A DNA stretch of 64,000 bases from Adiantum capillus-veneris (taxonomy: Eukaryota; Streptophyta; Polypodiopsida; Polypodiales; Pteridaceae). The stretch's first letter is position 1; every line of letters begins with the position of its first letter. The DNA lies in assembly GCA_014529385.2 (NCBI GenBank), contig CM043963.1:106543912-106607911 (forward strand), given 5' to 3'. The position numbers and the translations under genes are program-made. Of the stretch, positions 1 to 11,122 are shown piece by piece. Under the pieces are notes generated by a model. That model worked only from the letters and a program-made list of their open reading frames with translations, was not told the origin of the DNA and made no database searches.

Positions 1-811
1 CATTTTCATCACAAAACTTTGTTGTGGGAGCATCCTCCACGGCGCACATGTCCAGAGTAGCCAAGATGTGTTCCCATCCAAAAGGCTCTAACTCTTCTTC
101 AGGAAATGGTTCTGGGATATAGTCCCTATCCTCTATAACCTGCTCTAGGATACATTCCTCACGTTTCAAGCTGCCACATTGTGAAGCTCTACACATCCAC
201 AGGTCTTTAGGATTACCTAACCAAGCTGGAAGTTCTGATCCTGCTACTGTGGCGGAATCAAACTCCTCAACCGGTGTTCTCGTCACATCCCTATAGCTAT
301 GGTCCCTCAAGTTTATCTTTGTTATGGTTTCCATATGTCTTAGGTATATATGGTCATAACCCCAATCTTGGACCATTTTCAATTGTCGCATGAATGGTCT
401 TCCCAGAATGATGTCATAGTTGTTCTTCTTGCCAAAGTCAACAACAGCAAAAGTGTGTTCATATTCAATGCCACAAGAAGTAACAAGTACTTTTTCTAGC
501 AGTCCTAGGGGCTTTTCCTTGTGTCCGTCTACAAGCTGCAGGGTCATTCGTGTGGATATCCAGGCAGGTTTTCCCCATTTTTTCCAAACCTCTTTGGTTG
601 CAATGACCACACCAGCTCCACTGTCAAGGATTTCCATGGTTTTTACATTATTGAATTCCATAGGAAGGGTGGTGTTTCCATCTTCTCCCTCGTAATACTC
701 GCCTACCTTGTTTAATGGCACTGGCCTAGTATTTAGTTGAGGCATTTCAACTCTTTGATTCCTTCCTCGATTTGAGTCATTAGGGTTTTTACACCAAATT
801 TCTCTAGACAT
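1..811 (-). CDS. F1 aspartic protease and start of pol, open at window edge
   Basis: This frame is open from an ATG at 811 (alternative ATG at 745) to the window edge and needs no correction. The retropepsin active site reads ILDSGAGVVIATKEVW at about 640-590, and the second conserved element IILGRPFM is at about 418-395. The protein would cleave the Gag-Pol polyprotein. After the protease comes an acidic linker, as in other elements of this class. Reverse transcriptase must lie to the left, outside the window. The frame is -1 relative to the gag frame ending at 826. That could be programmed frameshifting or a chance indel; I see no canonical slippery heptamer at the overlap. Confidence 0.75.
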   Translation of the reverse strand, partial: MSREIWCKNPNDSNRGRNQRVEMPQLNTRPVPLNKVGEYYEGEDGNTTLPMEFNNVKTMEILDSGAGVVIATKEVWKKWGKPAWISTRMTLQLVDGHKEKPLGLLEKVLVTSCGIEYEHTFAVVDFGKKNNYDIILGRPFMRQLKMVQDWGYDHIYLRHMETITKINLRDHSYRDVTRTPVEEFDSATVAGSELPAWLGNPKDLWMCRASQCGSLKREECILEQVIEDRDYIPEPFPEEELEPFGWEHILATLDMCAVEDAPTTKFCDEN

Positions 812-825
812 TTACCCACATTAGC

Positions 826-3800
826 CTACATGTTTGGTCTTATTACGAGCAACTCGGCTAACATAATTGTACATGTGACTGGGGTAGATAGAATATCTAC
901 TAGCCCCTTTGAATCGATGGCCTTGTTGGGAGACAGTCTCTGTGATGGGACTGCAACCACATCTGACTGGGTCTCGTACTCTCCCATGTAGGACGGTAGT
1001 GTTCTTAGTGAATGGGGTTGACTATCCATAGATTGTACAGATCCTTTGTTGCCCCAATACGATCGAACGTCTAGATTCATTTGAGATTCAGTCTCAAATT
1101 CCTCTATTGGTGGTAGAAACACTCCTCGTTCATCACTAGTCTTGTCTACTCATCTTCTTAGGTCATCGGCTTCATTGGCCTCTCTGACTTGTTTCCACAA
1201 TTCGTCAAGACCATCTATCTCTTTACAATCCTCAGGTATAGCTTGGTGAAATCCCTCGAAAGAGTTATCTGTGGTATTCAGTACTATCCTTGATTCTAAT
1301 GCTGGGTCTTTGAGGTTTGGTATGTGCTCATGACTAGAATTTGGCTCTTTTAGTTCCTCGTTTGGTGGGATTACTTGTGTAGGCATGACACGGATCACAT
1401 CCTCAGGTTTTGCAACTGGTGGTTCTAGTAAAGCTTGGGCTATTTGAATCATTTTCTGGCACATTTCAAATTTTTGCTTTTCTAGTTCCACATAGGGATA
1501 TGTCATCCACCTGTGTTCTTGGGTTTGGATGTTTTTGAGCCTCACATCATAGGCTTTCAAGAGGGCATCTAATCTCTCATTAACCTTCTCTGCCAACACA
1601 GATCCTCCTGAACTAGCACTTCTCGGTTTCTCATCCGTGGATGGTTCTTCTAGAGGTTTAACCATCTGTGTAAGAGAAGGTTCCTCCTTTTCCTCATGTT
1701 GTTTTATCTTCTCCTCAGCTTCTGTAAGCTTCTCAGAAAGGGATTTTTTCTCTCATTCCCTGCATGCTTTCATCCTAGTCTTTCTAGCTTTCCAACTATT
1801 TTGTTTGCTCTTGGTTTTCTGACTAGGTGCGTTTGTCTTTGGTCCATCATCTTTCTTTGGACTCATGTCACTTTCCGTGTTCTTTGTCTCTTGATTCTCA
1901 TCAGCTTTCTTTTGAGCTTGTGCTCTTGTAACCACTTGAACCGGTACAACATTTTCATTTTCTGAGCTACTAGGGAGTGGAGCAATCCCTAATACATTTG
2001 TCATGATTTTCCTGATTTGGTTTGGTTTTTTCGGGCAATCGGGGATCAAGTGAGTGATGCCACACTCAAGAAAATAGGCATTTACTTCAATGATCTCCGT
2101 ATGAGGACATTGTTTGACCAAGTGGTTGTCACGACTTTTGTGACAATTTGTCTCTGGTTGAGGAGATTCTTTTAGCATTTCCTCTTGGCTATAAGAAAGC
2201 TTTGACCTAGATAAGCCGATATTTGCAATGAATCGCAATGTCCTTTCGTCCATTTCATACCTTATTTCTTTCCACTGAAACCCAGGAGGTGGAGGTTGTA
2301 CCGGCCTCACCACTCCATGTGTTTCTCTCACATTTTGTTGCTCCGAAGGGTAGTACTCACTTTGGTTGCTATACCACATTGTAGCAGGTACTGGCGTTGG
2401 TTTATTTGATGCTTCCATCATTGGCATGTATCTCATGTCTACCGGCATTCTAGCACCTGGCAACGGAGGTTGTTGTCCTAAGACAAGCTGTGGCCTTAAA
2501 ACTCCTACTGGTCGTGGCGCATTCCCCGTAATGTATCTAGGTGGAGTAGGTGCTTGTGGAGCAGGTTGTACATACCTCTCCCTAGCATTTTCCATGCTAT
2601 AATAGCACTCTTCCTCCGTATGGTTCGTCCATTTTCTCTCAATTTCACACCACGTCGGCTCTCCCGAATCAGACCTTACAAGAGGAATCAACCTCTTGAC
2701 CAAGTCGTCGATAAGCTTTTCTTGATCAATAGGTGCCGTTGGCTTGGCAATGGAATCACTTATCTGTGAAACACTGTGCTGAGAGGATGTGTCATCTCCT
2801 TGACTCTTTAAGTCTTTTTCTTTGTATGCCTCACAGTTATCCACTAGATAAAGAGCTTCTTTGATCAACTCGTTTAGCGTCATCCTCCTTATCATATGCA
2901 GATCCTTCTGAAGGCCCACATGTCTCATTCCCTAGATAAAGATCAACATCAGTCGTGCTTGCGTTGGTAATTCCGCTCTTAGACAGAGCTTAACATATCT
3001 CTTGAGCCGTAATGATGCTTTGCGTACTGATTCATTCTCTTTCTGTTTGAATCTATGGATTTGCGAGACCGTGTTGTGAGCAATGCCTTTTGGCGAGAAT
3101 TCTTCAATAAAATCCTCAAACAGCTCATCTAGGGTCTCAAAATCCCATTTTTCCACCGAGTCGAACCATGTAGCTGCATCATCTTCTAGAGTCAATCCAA
3201 ATCCCACAAACTGTGTCGCAAAATTTGAAACTTCCTCTGCTCTAATCACTCTTCTAAAAGCTGTTACGTGATCTCTCGGATCTTTATCTCCGGAGTATTT
3301 TATGTTTACCCATTTCTGGACTTGGGATGGTCTAACTCGTCGATTGTCTACAAGTCTAACCAGAGACTCTCCCAATCCTTCTCTCGTTATCACTCTTGAA
3401 GGGAATCCTGGTGGCTCTCTTCTTGGAATTCCTATAGGAATTCTCGTGTTTGGTGGAGGCGTTTGTGGTCCTTCATTGACCAAATATCCACCTCTTTCTA
3501 GTACAATCTGAGGATTTGTGCTTTCTACAACTCTGTATTCTCGTCCATACTTGTCGACAACTATAGATCTCCATTGACAGTAGACTCCGTATGTGTAGAC
3601 ATATAAGAGCTTGTAATCTGTTATCTCTTCTAGGTATGGATCTGAGCACCTATAAAGATTGACCTCATTGTCGTCAATGTATCTATATAGTCCTTCACTC
3701 TCATGACCAATCATCCAAACTCTCTCAATAAGATGGACCTTTTTCAATTGCAAGTTTGGAAGATCCATTGTGGGAGGATATTCCTCTATCGTCGGGATCT

Positions 3801-3840
3801 CCAAGCTTGTGTAAGCTACGTTTGAATCTAGGGTAGACAT
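826..3840 (-). pseudogene. F1 gag (capsid, zinc knuckles, spacer) with in-frame stops
   Basis: One reading frame runs from ATG 3840 to 826, broken by TAG at 2934-2932, TGA at 1755-1753, TGA at 1152-1150 and TAG at 828-826. The capsid-like core includes TLEDDAATWFDSVEKWDF, around 3190-3130. Proline-rich sequence follows, then two degenerate zinc knuckles near 2160-2030 with C-x3-H-x4-C spacing. A Lys/Ser-rich tail and a charged, probably coiled-coil spacer (1665-1150) follow. In F2 the position of the first stop is CAA (Gln), so that stop is secondary. Without the stops Gag would be about 1,000 residues, long for the class because of the spacer. Confidence 0.8.
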
Positions 3841-6551
3841 GATTTCTGGGCTTAAAAGCTTTTGCTTGGTTCAAGTAGACTTAGTCCACTGTGTTCAAGT
3901 GCTTTGGTTAGGGAAAAGTCGAAACTATGTCCAAAACCGCAACCGTTTCGTCACAATTCTCGCAAATTGTCGCTTTTAGACACCCCTGACTTCCGGATGC
4001 ATTTTGAAGCCTCAAACGATGTTTTTTTCAAAGTTGACCTAAATTGTTTCCGTAGGCATATTTAGTTCAAGTTTTGCTCTAAGATCTGTAGAACCGCTCT
4101 CAGGCTACGTTTTGATATAAAAACTTTGCCAATCCGATACCGTTTGTGAAAGTTATGGCCAAAACAGTGAAATGCAGTTTAGATTGTTCAAAATAAGTCC
4201 AAATTCAATTTTAAAAGAAGATTTGGGATCTCTGTGACACTGTGAACACTTTTGTATGGTCAAAAGTACAGTTGGACCCTAAAACTGGCCTAAAGACATC
4301 CTACGCGTAGGATGTCTATATGCTCAAAATTTAACAAAATTTGGTCTAGAGACTCCCCTTAAGTCCAACAACACAATGGTATGCTCAGAATTTCATTTGG
4401 ACCTAAAAATGGCCTTGAGACATCCTACGCGTAGGATGTCTTTTTGCTCAGAATGACTTGAAATTTTCACCCCAGCTTGTCCTTGGTGTGTTGATCACAG
4501 TGGTGTGCTCATAGGTTGGTTTGGAGTCCTAAATCAAGCTGGAGACATCCTACGCGTAGGATGTCTAACTGCTCAGATTTTGTCCAAACTTGATCCCAAG
4601 ACTCTCCTAGTGCTCAGTAACCCAATGGTATGCTCAAAATTGAATTTGGATGCCAATAGGTCAAGATTTAGGCTGCAAGAGCTTCTAGTGCACTCCAAGA
4701 GTAGGATGTCTGACAATTCTTGTCTTTGCTTGGTAAATAGGCCCAACAAGGTCCAAATTCACTTTTGAAAAAAGTTTTGGAATCCTTGAGACACTTAGAA
4801 CCTCCCTTTATGGCTATAGTAGAATTTTGACCACTTTATGATCCTGGAGACATCCTACGCGTAAGATGTCTTTTTGCTTTGTTTCAGCTCAAACTTGCAC
4901 TATAGCTTCCCCTTGATGCGCTAAGCTCACAGCTATTTTTACTTTTTGATTCTGACACCTATAGGTTGGTCAAATGATCAAGAATCTGCTCCAGAAGCCT
5001 GATGTCTATTCTGATGAATTCCCAAGTCAAATTGACTCAAAATTGGACCAAATTTTCCTAGGAGGCTTATCTAAGGCTATATGACAGCATGGTATGGTCA
5101 CGGGAGAATTTTGGTCTCAGAATTATGCAATAGACATCCTACGCGTAGGATGTCTTTTTGCTCAGAATGAACCCAAACTTGGACCAAAGATTCCCCTAGT
5201 CTTCAGCAACCCACTGGTATGCTCAAAGGTTGATTTGGAGTGCTAAATCATGGTGAAGACATCCTACGCGTAGGATGTCTAAGTGCTTGAATTTCCCCAA
5301 ACTTGAGCCACAGCTTCCCCTTGATGTCAGCAACCCAATGCTATACTTAGATTTTAATTTGGATGTCAAAAGACCCCAAAACTAGCTATCCTTGCCTTTT
5401 CCAGTCAAAAATGCTAAAGTCTGTTCAATCTTCACTTTCACTGACTCAAATAAGATGAAATTTATCACATGCACTCAATACAACATTTAGAACATGCCTA
5501 TGGAGTCATCCTATGGTTTTGTCTCAAAAATTATGCCTTGGCACAATTTGGGTAGGATGTCTAGCAATTCTCATCTTTTGGCTTTGATCTGTCAAAATTT
5601 GGTCAAATTTCCACTTTCCAATTGAATAGGGTAAAACCTACCTTCTAAACACATTGGTAACCTCAGATTTTCAAAATTTCCACCAGATCACCCTGTAGAC
5701 ATTGCTGATTTTTTGAGACTGAAGTGTCCCTGATGCATCCTTATGCTCTCAACAAGTGCAAGTATGCTTCACAATTGCAAAAACATGCAAAAATCACTCA
5801 ATTAAGCCTTTGCTGAAATTTTACGTTTTCTGACTCCGCCTTTTGGCTTTTGGTCAACAAAAATAGGGGAAAACACCCAAGTCAATATGTTACTAGGGTA
5901 AAACCTACCCTCTGAACCCACTGGTGCAGTCAGAATATTCAAATTTGGTCTCCATAACCCCCTTGAGACATCCTATTCAAATTTGGTCTCCATAACCCCC
6001 TTGAGACATCCTACGCATAGGATGTCTATGTTTACAAAATTGCAGGTTTTCTTCATAGAACCCTTGCAAATGCTCTTTTATATGCACAGCATCAGTCAGT
6101 CATACAAAAATATCCACAAAAGCTTGTTTAATGCATTTTTATCCTCAAAAGCAAACTTTTCCGTGATTTCAAATGCAATCATGCACTTTAGCAAATAATT
6201 CAATGTTGAATACCTCTAGATCAGAATTCGATCACTTACCTAAAGCTACTCCTACAAATCATATGGGGTTTTGCATCTATGAGTAGAAAAACGCTTCATT
6301 GCCACACACGGACTAGTAAACGCTTTTATCACCTCACAAATCACTCGACCACCAACAACTACTCTAATCCACAGATCCTAACTAAACCTATCTAGTCACA
6401 GACCCTCGACAAGACACACGCTTCCTGGCTATCCACTTGATCGCGGAATATCCTCTTCCGGATCCACTTAAGAAAAAACGCTTTCTTTAGCCGAAACTAA
6501 ATCAAGCAACCATCACACGAGTGTTAGTAAGAAACCTACTTCGGTCCTTGT
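3841..6551 (-). other. F1 untranslated leader
   Basis: About 2.7 kb between primer site and gag without a convincing ORF. The sequence is built of diverged units of roughly 125 bp containing phrases such as ATGGTATGCTCAAA, TCCCCTTGA and TTTGGAGTCCTAAA. A 24-bp palindrome is embedded in many of them. A 46-bp direct duplication lies at about 5,935-6,025, where GTCTCCATAACCCCC occurs twice. The first 270 bases next to the primer site (6,205-6,551) are not repetitive. Confidence 0.7.
4294..6027. repeat. Array of 24-bp palindromes in the F1 leader
   Basis: The palindrome has half-site AGACATCCTACG followed directly by its reverse complement, with ACGCGT at the centre and no spacer. Copies start at 4294, 4418, 4543, 4848 (one mismatch), 5132, 5257 and 6004 (one mismatch). 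Start-to-start distances are 124, 125, 305, 284, 125 and 747 bp, so about 125 bp recurs. Isolated half-sites (TAGGATGTCT or GAGACATCC) occur near 4705, 5552 and 5966. The flanks of the copies are more diverged than the palindromes. This is seen directly; the function is unknown. Confidence 0.95.
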
Positions 6552-6570
6552 GTCTCCGACAGCGGCGCCA
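6552..6570 (-). other. F1 primer-binding site
   Basis: On the minus strand the sequence after the LTR end is TGGCGCCGCTGTCGGAGAC, one base from the LTR terminus. It resembles the TGGCGCCGTTGCC-type site of Athila/Tat elements, usually assigned to tRNA-Asp. It primes minus-strand cDNA synthesis. Confidence 0.75.
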
Positions 6571-6571
6571 A

Positions 6572-7528
6572 TGTTGGAGGAGCGACTCACACACCCATGA
6601 AGTGCATGTAAACACTACCTAGATCAACATAATGTCAATCGAGGACACAGATGACACGATAGGCACACGGAGGAAATCTCTTTAGCTTGTCAGGGCTGAG
6701 ACCATCCTACACATACAACACTCTGGAAGGCCAACTATACCACAATCAAGAACCTCACTGCTCTCAACTACACCACCTAGCCACATACACACATATGGAA
6801 GGTAACTCACCTAATCATGCCAGATTCATACGAAACTTAAGGAACACCATCCCCTCTCTAGGATACACATGTCCCTACGCTTCTACACTCAAAACCCTCA
6901 CTCTAAACCCATCTGCGGAAAATGCATAGGATGACAGAGCAGAATTTTGAAAGTTCCCGAAACAGAAATTTATGAGTACCTATGCGTAGCTTATGTCGCC
7001 AGGATTCTATAGACTACTAGCATGTAGAAAAAAGACATCGTTTGATACACTTACGGCCACAAATAGCTCGTAGATGCGTCGGCATATGCGCTTCGTCTCG
7101 CGTGGAATGCTTGGCGTTGTCGCGTAGCTCTCCTGGAGCCTACAACAATGGTGCAATCGGATCTCCAATGTGTTGAGCGAGCGGGGCGTAGCTAGAGGAT
7201 AAAGCTCATGCTCACTCTCTTTCTCTCTCACACACAGTAGACGGCAGCACTAAAGTTTTGATTATGATAAAAGTCCCCCCTTACAAAATGACCTAGGTAC
7301 CTATATACTAAGGCTACCTTAGGTTTAACCAAAAATGGGGTTGAAAGGGTCAAATGGCTTTGTATTTACAATCTGGAAGTTCCATTGCACCCCGGCTTTT
7401 GAAACTAGAATAACTACTCATTACAAATGATGTTTATAGCCATAATCCGCAGCATTTCATAACTCGCAAATGATAAGACTTTGGTACGAAACTTGAGTTA
7501 TGTTGTGTTGTTGACCCAGCGGTCAACA
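6572..7528 (-). repeat. 5' LTR of F1
   Basis: 957 bp with TGTTG...CAACA ends, bounded by the primer site on the left and F2 gag on the right. A possible TATA element lies on the minus strand at about 7,306-7,300 (TATATAGG). A partial palindrome (CTATGCGTAG) lies near 6,981. The matching 3' LTR is outside the window, so the right boundary rests on the F2 break and the TG/CA ends. Confidence 0.75.
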
Positions 7529-9305
7529 TCCACCAGGTAAAGAGCCTCCTTGGTCAACTCATTCAATGTCGTGCTCCTCTTCATATATAAGTCTTTCTGG
7601 AGATCCGCATTCCTTAGTCCTTGGATGAATATCAGCATAAGTCTGGACTGGGTTGGCAGTTCTTCAACAAGACAGAACTTAACATATCTTTATAGTCTTA
7701 GGGCTGCCTTTCGTACGGATTCTCCATCTTTCTGTTTGAATTTATGGATTTGTGAGATGGTATTATGAGCGATCCCCCTTTGTGAGAATTCCTCGATAAA
7801 CTCGTCAAACACTTCCTTCATAGACTCAAAGTCTCTACGCTCTACAGAGTCAAACCAAGTGGTAGCATCATCCTCTAGGGTTAGTCCAAACCCTACAAAT
7901 TGGGTAGGGAAGTCTAACTCTTCTTCAGCTCTAATTACACGCACAAAGGCCGCTACATGATCTCTTGGGTCTCTGCTTCCTGTGTATTTCTTGTTAACCC
8001 ATTTTTGCACTTGAGAAGGTCTAATTCTCCGATGGTCTACAAACCTCATCATTGGATCTCCACGTCCTAATACCTCCTCAGGTCTTCTGTAATAGGATGG
8101 TTCCTCTCCTAGTGGTGCTCCTAAGCCATAATTTCTAACGGTTCTCGCTGGAGGTGGTTCATCTCTTCGAAATCGTTCTATGGGTGGTCCTCCAGGCTTC
8201 GTTTACCCTTGAGTCTTTGAATTACTTTCTCCTTGATACCTTGAATAGAGTGGTGGTTCTTGCAAATCCCTTAGCCCTCATGCGGCTTGATAACCATCTC
8301 GGTTTCGGTCTTGTTCCATTGTAGCACTCTGTCGAAGCCATGCCTGCAATGATGGCTGGTTTGCCGGTTGGTCTTGGTTGTTGAATGCTTGCGGTCGGGT
8401 GGAATGTGATGTAGCGTCATACTCATCTGAAAAAGGATTCGTTGACTTGCTTCGGGTGTAGGTGGCTCTTGGCACTTCTTCAGGGGCATATGCTGATGCT
8501 CCTGGACCTGTTGCCCTTTCTACCTCCTCTAGGAGAATACGTTGGTATTCTCGCCTGTATCTATCAACAAAAACTATACCCTTCCCCATAGCAATTTCAT
8601 AAGAGAATAAGTAAAGAACCTTGTCTTTGCTTAATTCATTTACGTATGGTTCTTTGCTACAAAAGTAAGAGACTATACCCTCACTCTCATGCTTGTAGAT
8701 TCCCACGTTCTCGTTATAAGTTGGAACCCGAGTTGTTTTCTTATCATACATAAAAATAGCTCCGAGTCGATCAATGTTTGGTGGGAGTTCTTGAGCTTCT
8801 GAAACCATTTTCCCTTTCGCCACGTTATCTCCATATCTGTTGTAATCTTCAGGGTTACTAACTATCAGATAGTGGGTCCCCTTTTCGTCTCGGAATCTAT
8901 CTCCATCATCATAGACTCGGATTATCTCCAATCTCTGAGCTGGCCTCTCTTCAATACAAATACACTTGCGTCCTCGATAGTCAGAATAGACTAGGGCTCC
9001 CCTCGAGTTTGTTCCCTCCAAGAAGATCACAGTGAGCTTGGAATCATTCAAAGGATTCAAGGAGGTGCTTCCTCCTGGCATTGGTCCATCATAGGTGAAA
9101 CCTCCTGGCTGTTGACGACCATCATGAAGAAAGATTTGTCTGACGAAGTGTCAGTATCACTACCTTCCTCAATAATTGGTGCTAGCGGATCTAGCCTTTC
9201 CTGAGTTACACTCTCCTCGGTGGACACTAAGCTACCTTGGTCACCTACTACCTTCTGGTCTCTAAAAATGTATCTTCCTGATCTTAAATTCATCAAACTT
9301 ATCAA
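7529..9305 (-). pseudogene. F2 gag, frameshifted and interrupted by F1
   Basis: The N-terminal part (9305-9057) begins MISLMNLRSGRY and shifts frame near 9,070 into 9081-8278. The capsid part (8052-7690) contains TLEDDATTWFDSVERRDF, clearly homologous to F1 gag. A TAA at 7692-7690 replaces a Lys codon of F1. The frame then continues to LYLVDV at 7,529, where F1 is inserted. At the position of the F1 TAG this copy has CAA (Gln). The N-terminal extension differs from F1, so the two are distinct subfamilies. Confidence 0.75.
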
Positions 9306-11122
9306 TGCAATTTATCACAAATCCAACCACTCACCTCGCAAAGGATCAGTTTTTGCACAACTTCTTGCTTTAATGCTGGATATACCTGTACACAAGCGTT
9401 TAATTTCGGCAATCGAATCAAAGCATTTACTTGCTAGAGGTTATCTTAGTAATGATTGGTATAATTGGAGAGTTAATCTCAACCATTACTATATTTTATA
9501 CACTGTTGATGTTCTGGATTAGGTCTGCTAATCTGAAACTGTACTTCCCTCGGTTGTTGGTCAATTTACGCGAAAAAGTCTGAATTCAATTTTTGCTCCG
9601 TCAAATGGGCATACAAGGTCCAAATTCACTTCTAAAAGAATTTTTGGAACCCTTAAGCCAATTGGAATCTCACTGTCTATGCCCAGTCAAATTTTCTCCT
9701 CAGTAGGCCCCAATAGACATCCTATGCGTAGGATGTCTCCTGCTTTGTTTTGCCTGGATTTTTGCACTATGGTTTCCCCTTGATGTGTTGAGTCTACAAC
9801 TGTTTTTACTTTTTGATTTAGACACCTATAAGCTGGTCAATGAGTTAGAAATCTGTTCCGACAACCTGTTGTTGATCTTGATCAACCTAATCAACTCCAA
9901 TTTGGACCAAAAATTGACTAGGAGGCTTGCCTTAGGCTATTCAACGCCTTGCTATGCTCTCAGTCAAAGTCTGGCTTCAATTTCTTGCTTTAGACATCCT
10001 ACGCGTAGGATGTCTTTTTCATCAGAATGGCTTAAAACTCAAAGCACATGCTCCCCTTGAGTTGTTGATCACTTTGGTATACTCAAAATTTGGTTTGGAG
10101 TCCAAAATCACACAGAAGACATCCTATGTGTAGGATGTCTTTTTGGCTTGTTTGACCCCAGACTTGTCCCACAGTTTCCCCTTGATGTCAGTAACCCAGT
10201 GGTATGCTTAAATTTTGGTTTGGATTTCAAAAGTTCCCAATTTTAGCTGTTCTTGCCTTTTTCAGTCAAAAGTGCTAAAGTCCGCTTTGAACCCAATTTT
10301 CTCACCCAAATGAGGTGAAACCCCTCTCAGTCACTCAATATATCATGCAAGACATGCTCATGCAGCCATCTTATGGTTTTGGTCTCAAAATAATGTTTTG
10401 GCACAAATTGGGTAGGATGTCTGGCAATTTTTGTCTATCTGGCCTTATCCTGTCAAGATATGGTCAAATTTCCACTTTCCAGTTGAAATTAGGGTAAACT
10501 CTACCTTCTGAACACACTGGTCAACTCAAAATCCCAAATTCCCCCCAGATTAGCCTGTAGACATCCTACGCGTAGGATGTCTCCTAGCTTGAAATTAATT
10601 TTTTTCCTGACAGAAATGTTCCTAATGCTCTATAGATCTATCAGAAACACTCACAGTAACTTTTGGACTTCACTTAATCTTTCAAACACACTTTTGCGTC
10701 TTTTACAAACTTGTGATGACTTTACCAAGCAACTATACATGCATGAAATGCTCTAGATCGTGAATCATGATGTCCTACTTACTCTACTCCTACTCATCAT
10801 GTGAACTGGTGATAATGGTGTTTTTGGTGGCTTTCTGGCCTCTTCGGACTCTCAAGGTCTCCTCTCACCGCTTCTACCACTCCAATTCCTACTCAAGACT
10901 CGACTACTACCTAAACTATCTTGGTCTACCTAATCTACCTACGTCGAAGGATCTAGGTCAGACACACGCTTCCTAGACTCCCTCTAAGACCTAGAGAGTC
11001 CTCCACCCTCTGATCCTATCTAAATGTAAAACAAGACTCTTGGCAAGCCAAAAATCCCAATCCTCAAGGATTAGTCTCGGTCACCTACCTAAGGTTTTCG
11101 TCCCCGGCACACAGTGCAACGC
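9306..11122 (-). other. F2 untranslated leader
   Basis: Non-coding leader with the same style of diverged 125-bp units as F1. The stretch 10,740-11,122 is non-repetitive. The primer site next to the LTR is degraded: CCCCGGC, then ACACAGTGCAACGC where a TGGCGCC complement would be expected. Confidence 0.65.
9715..10582. repeat. Array of 24-bp palindromes in the F2 leader
   Basis: Copies start at 9715 (one mismatch), 9992 (perfect), 10117 (core ATGTGTAG, mismatched) and 10559 (perfect). Spacings are 277, 125 and 442 bp. Half-sites lie near 10,412 and, inside the LTR, near 11,475. It is the same palindrome as in F1, so it is a family feature. Confidence 0.93.

Larger units (their letters stand above)
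1..7528 (-). mobile_element. LTR retrotransposon F1 (Athila/Tat-like Ty3/gypsy), left part outside window
   Basis: Reading leftwards on the minus strand the order is 5' LTR (7528-6572), primer site, 2.7-kb leader with palindromes, gag, spacer and protease, and the element leaves the window at position 1. It sits inside the gag of F2: F2 coding sequence stops exactly at 7529, next to the TG...CA end of the F1 LTR. The predicted target duplication is TCCAC (7529-7533), but its partner lies outside the window. The protease-like motif, the primer site and the gag resemble Athila/Tat elements. Gag is broken by several stop codons, so this copy is not autonomous. Confidence 0.85.

Noticed and set aside
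2366-2769. Plus-strand ORFs over F1 gag
   Set aside because: Antisense shadows of the minus-strand gag frame, which has recognisable domains.
4294-10582. Palindrome array as a CRISPR array
   Set aside because: Spacings are irregular, the intervening sequences are related to each other, and the context is a eukaryotic retrotransposon leader.
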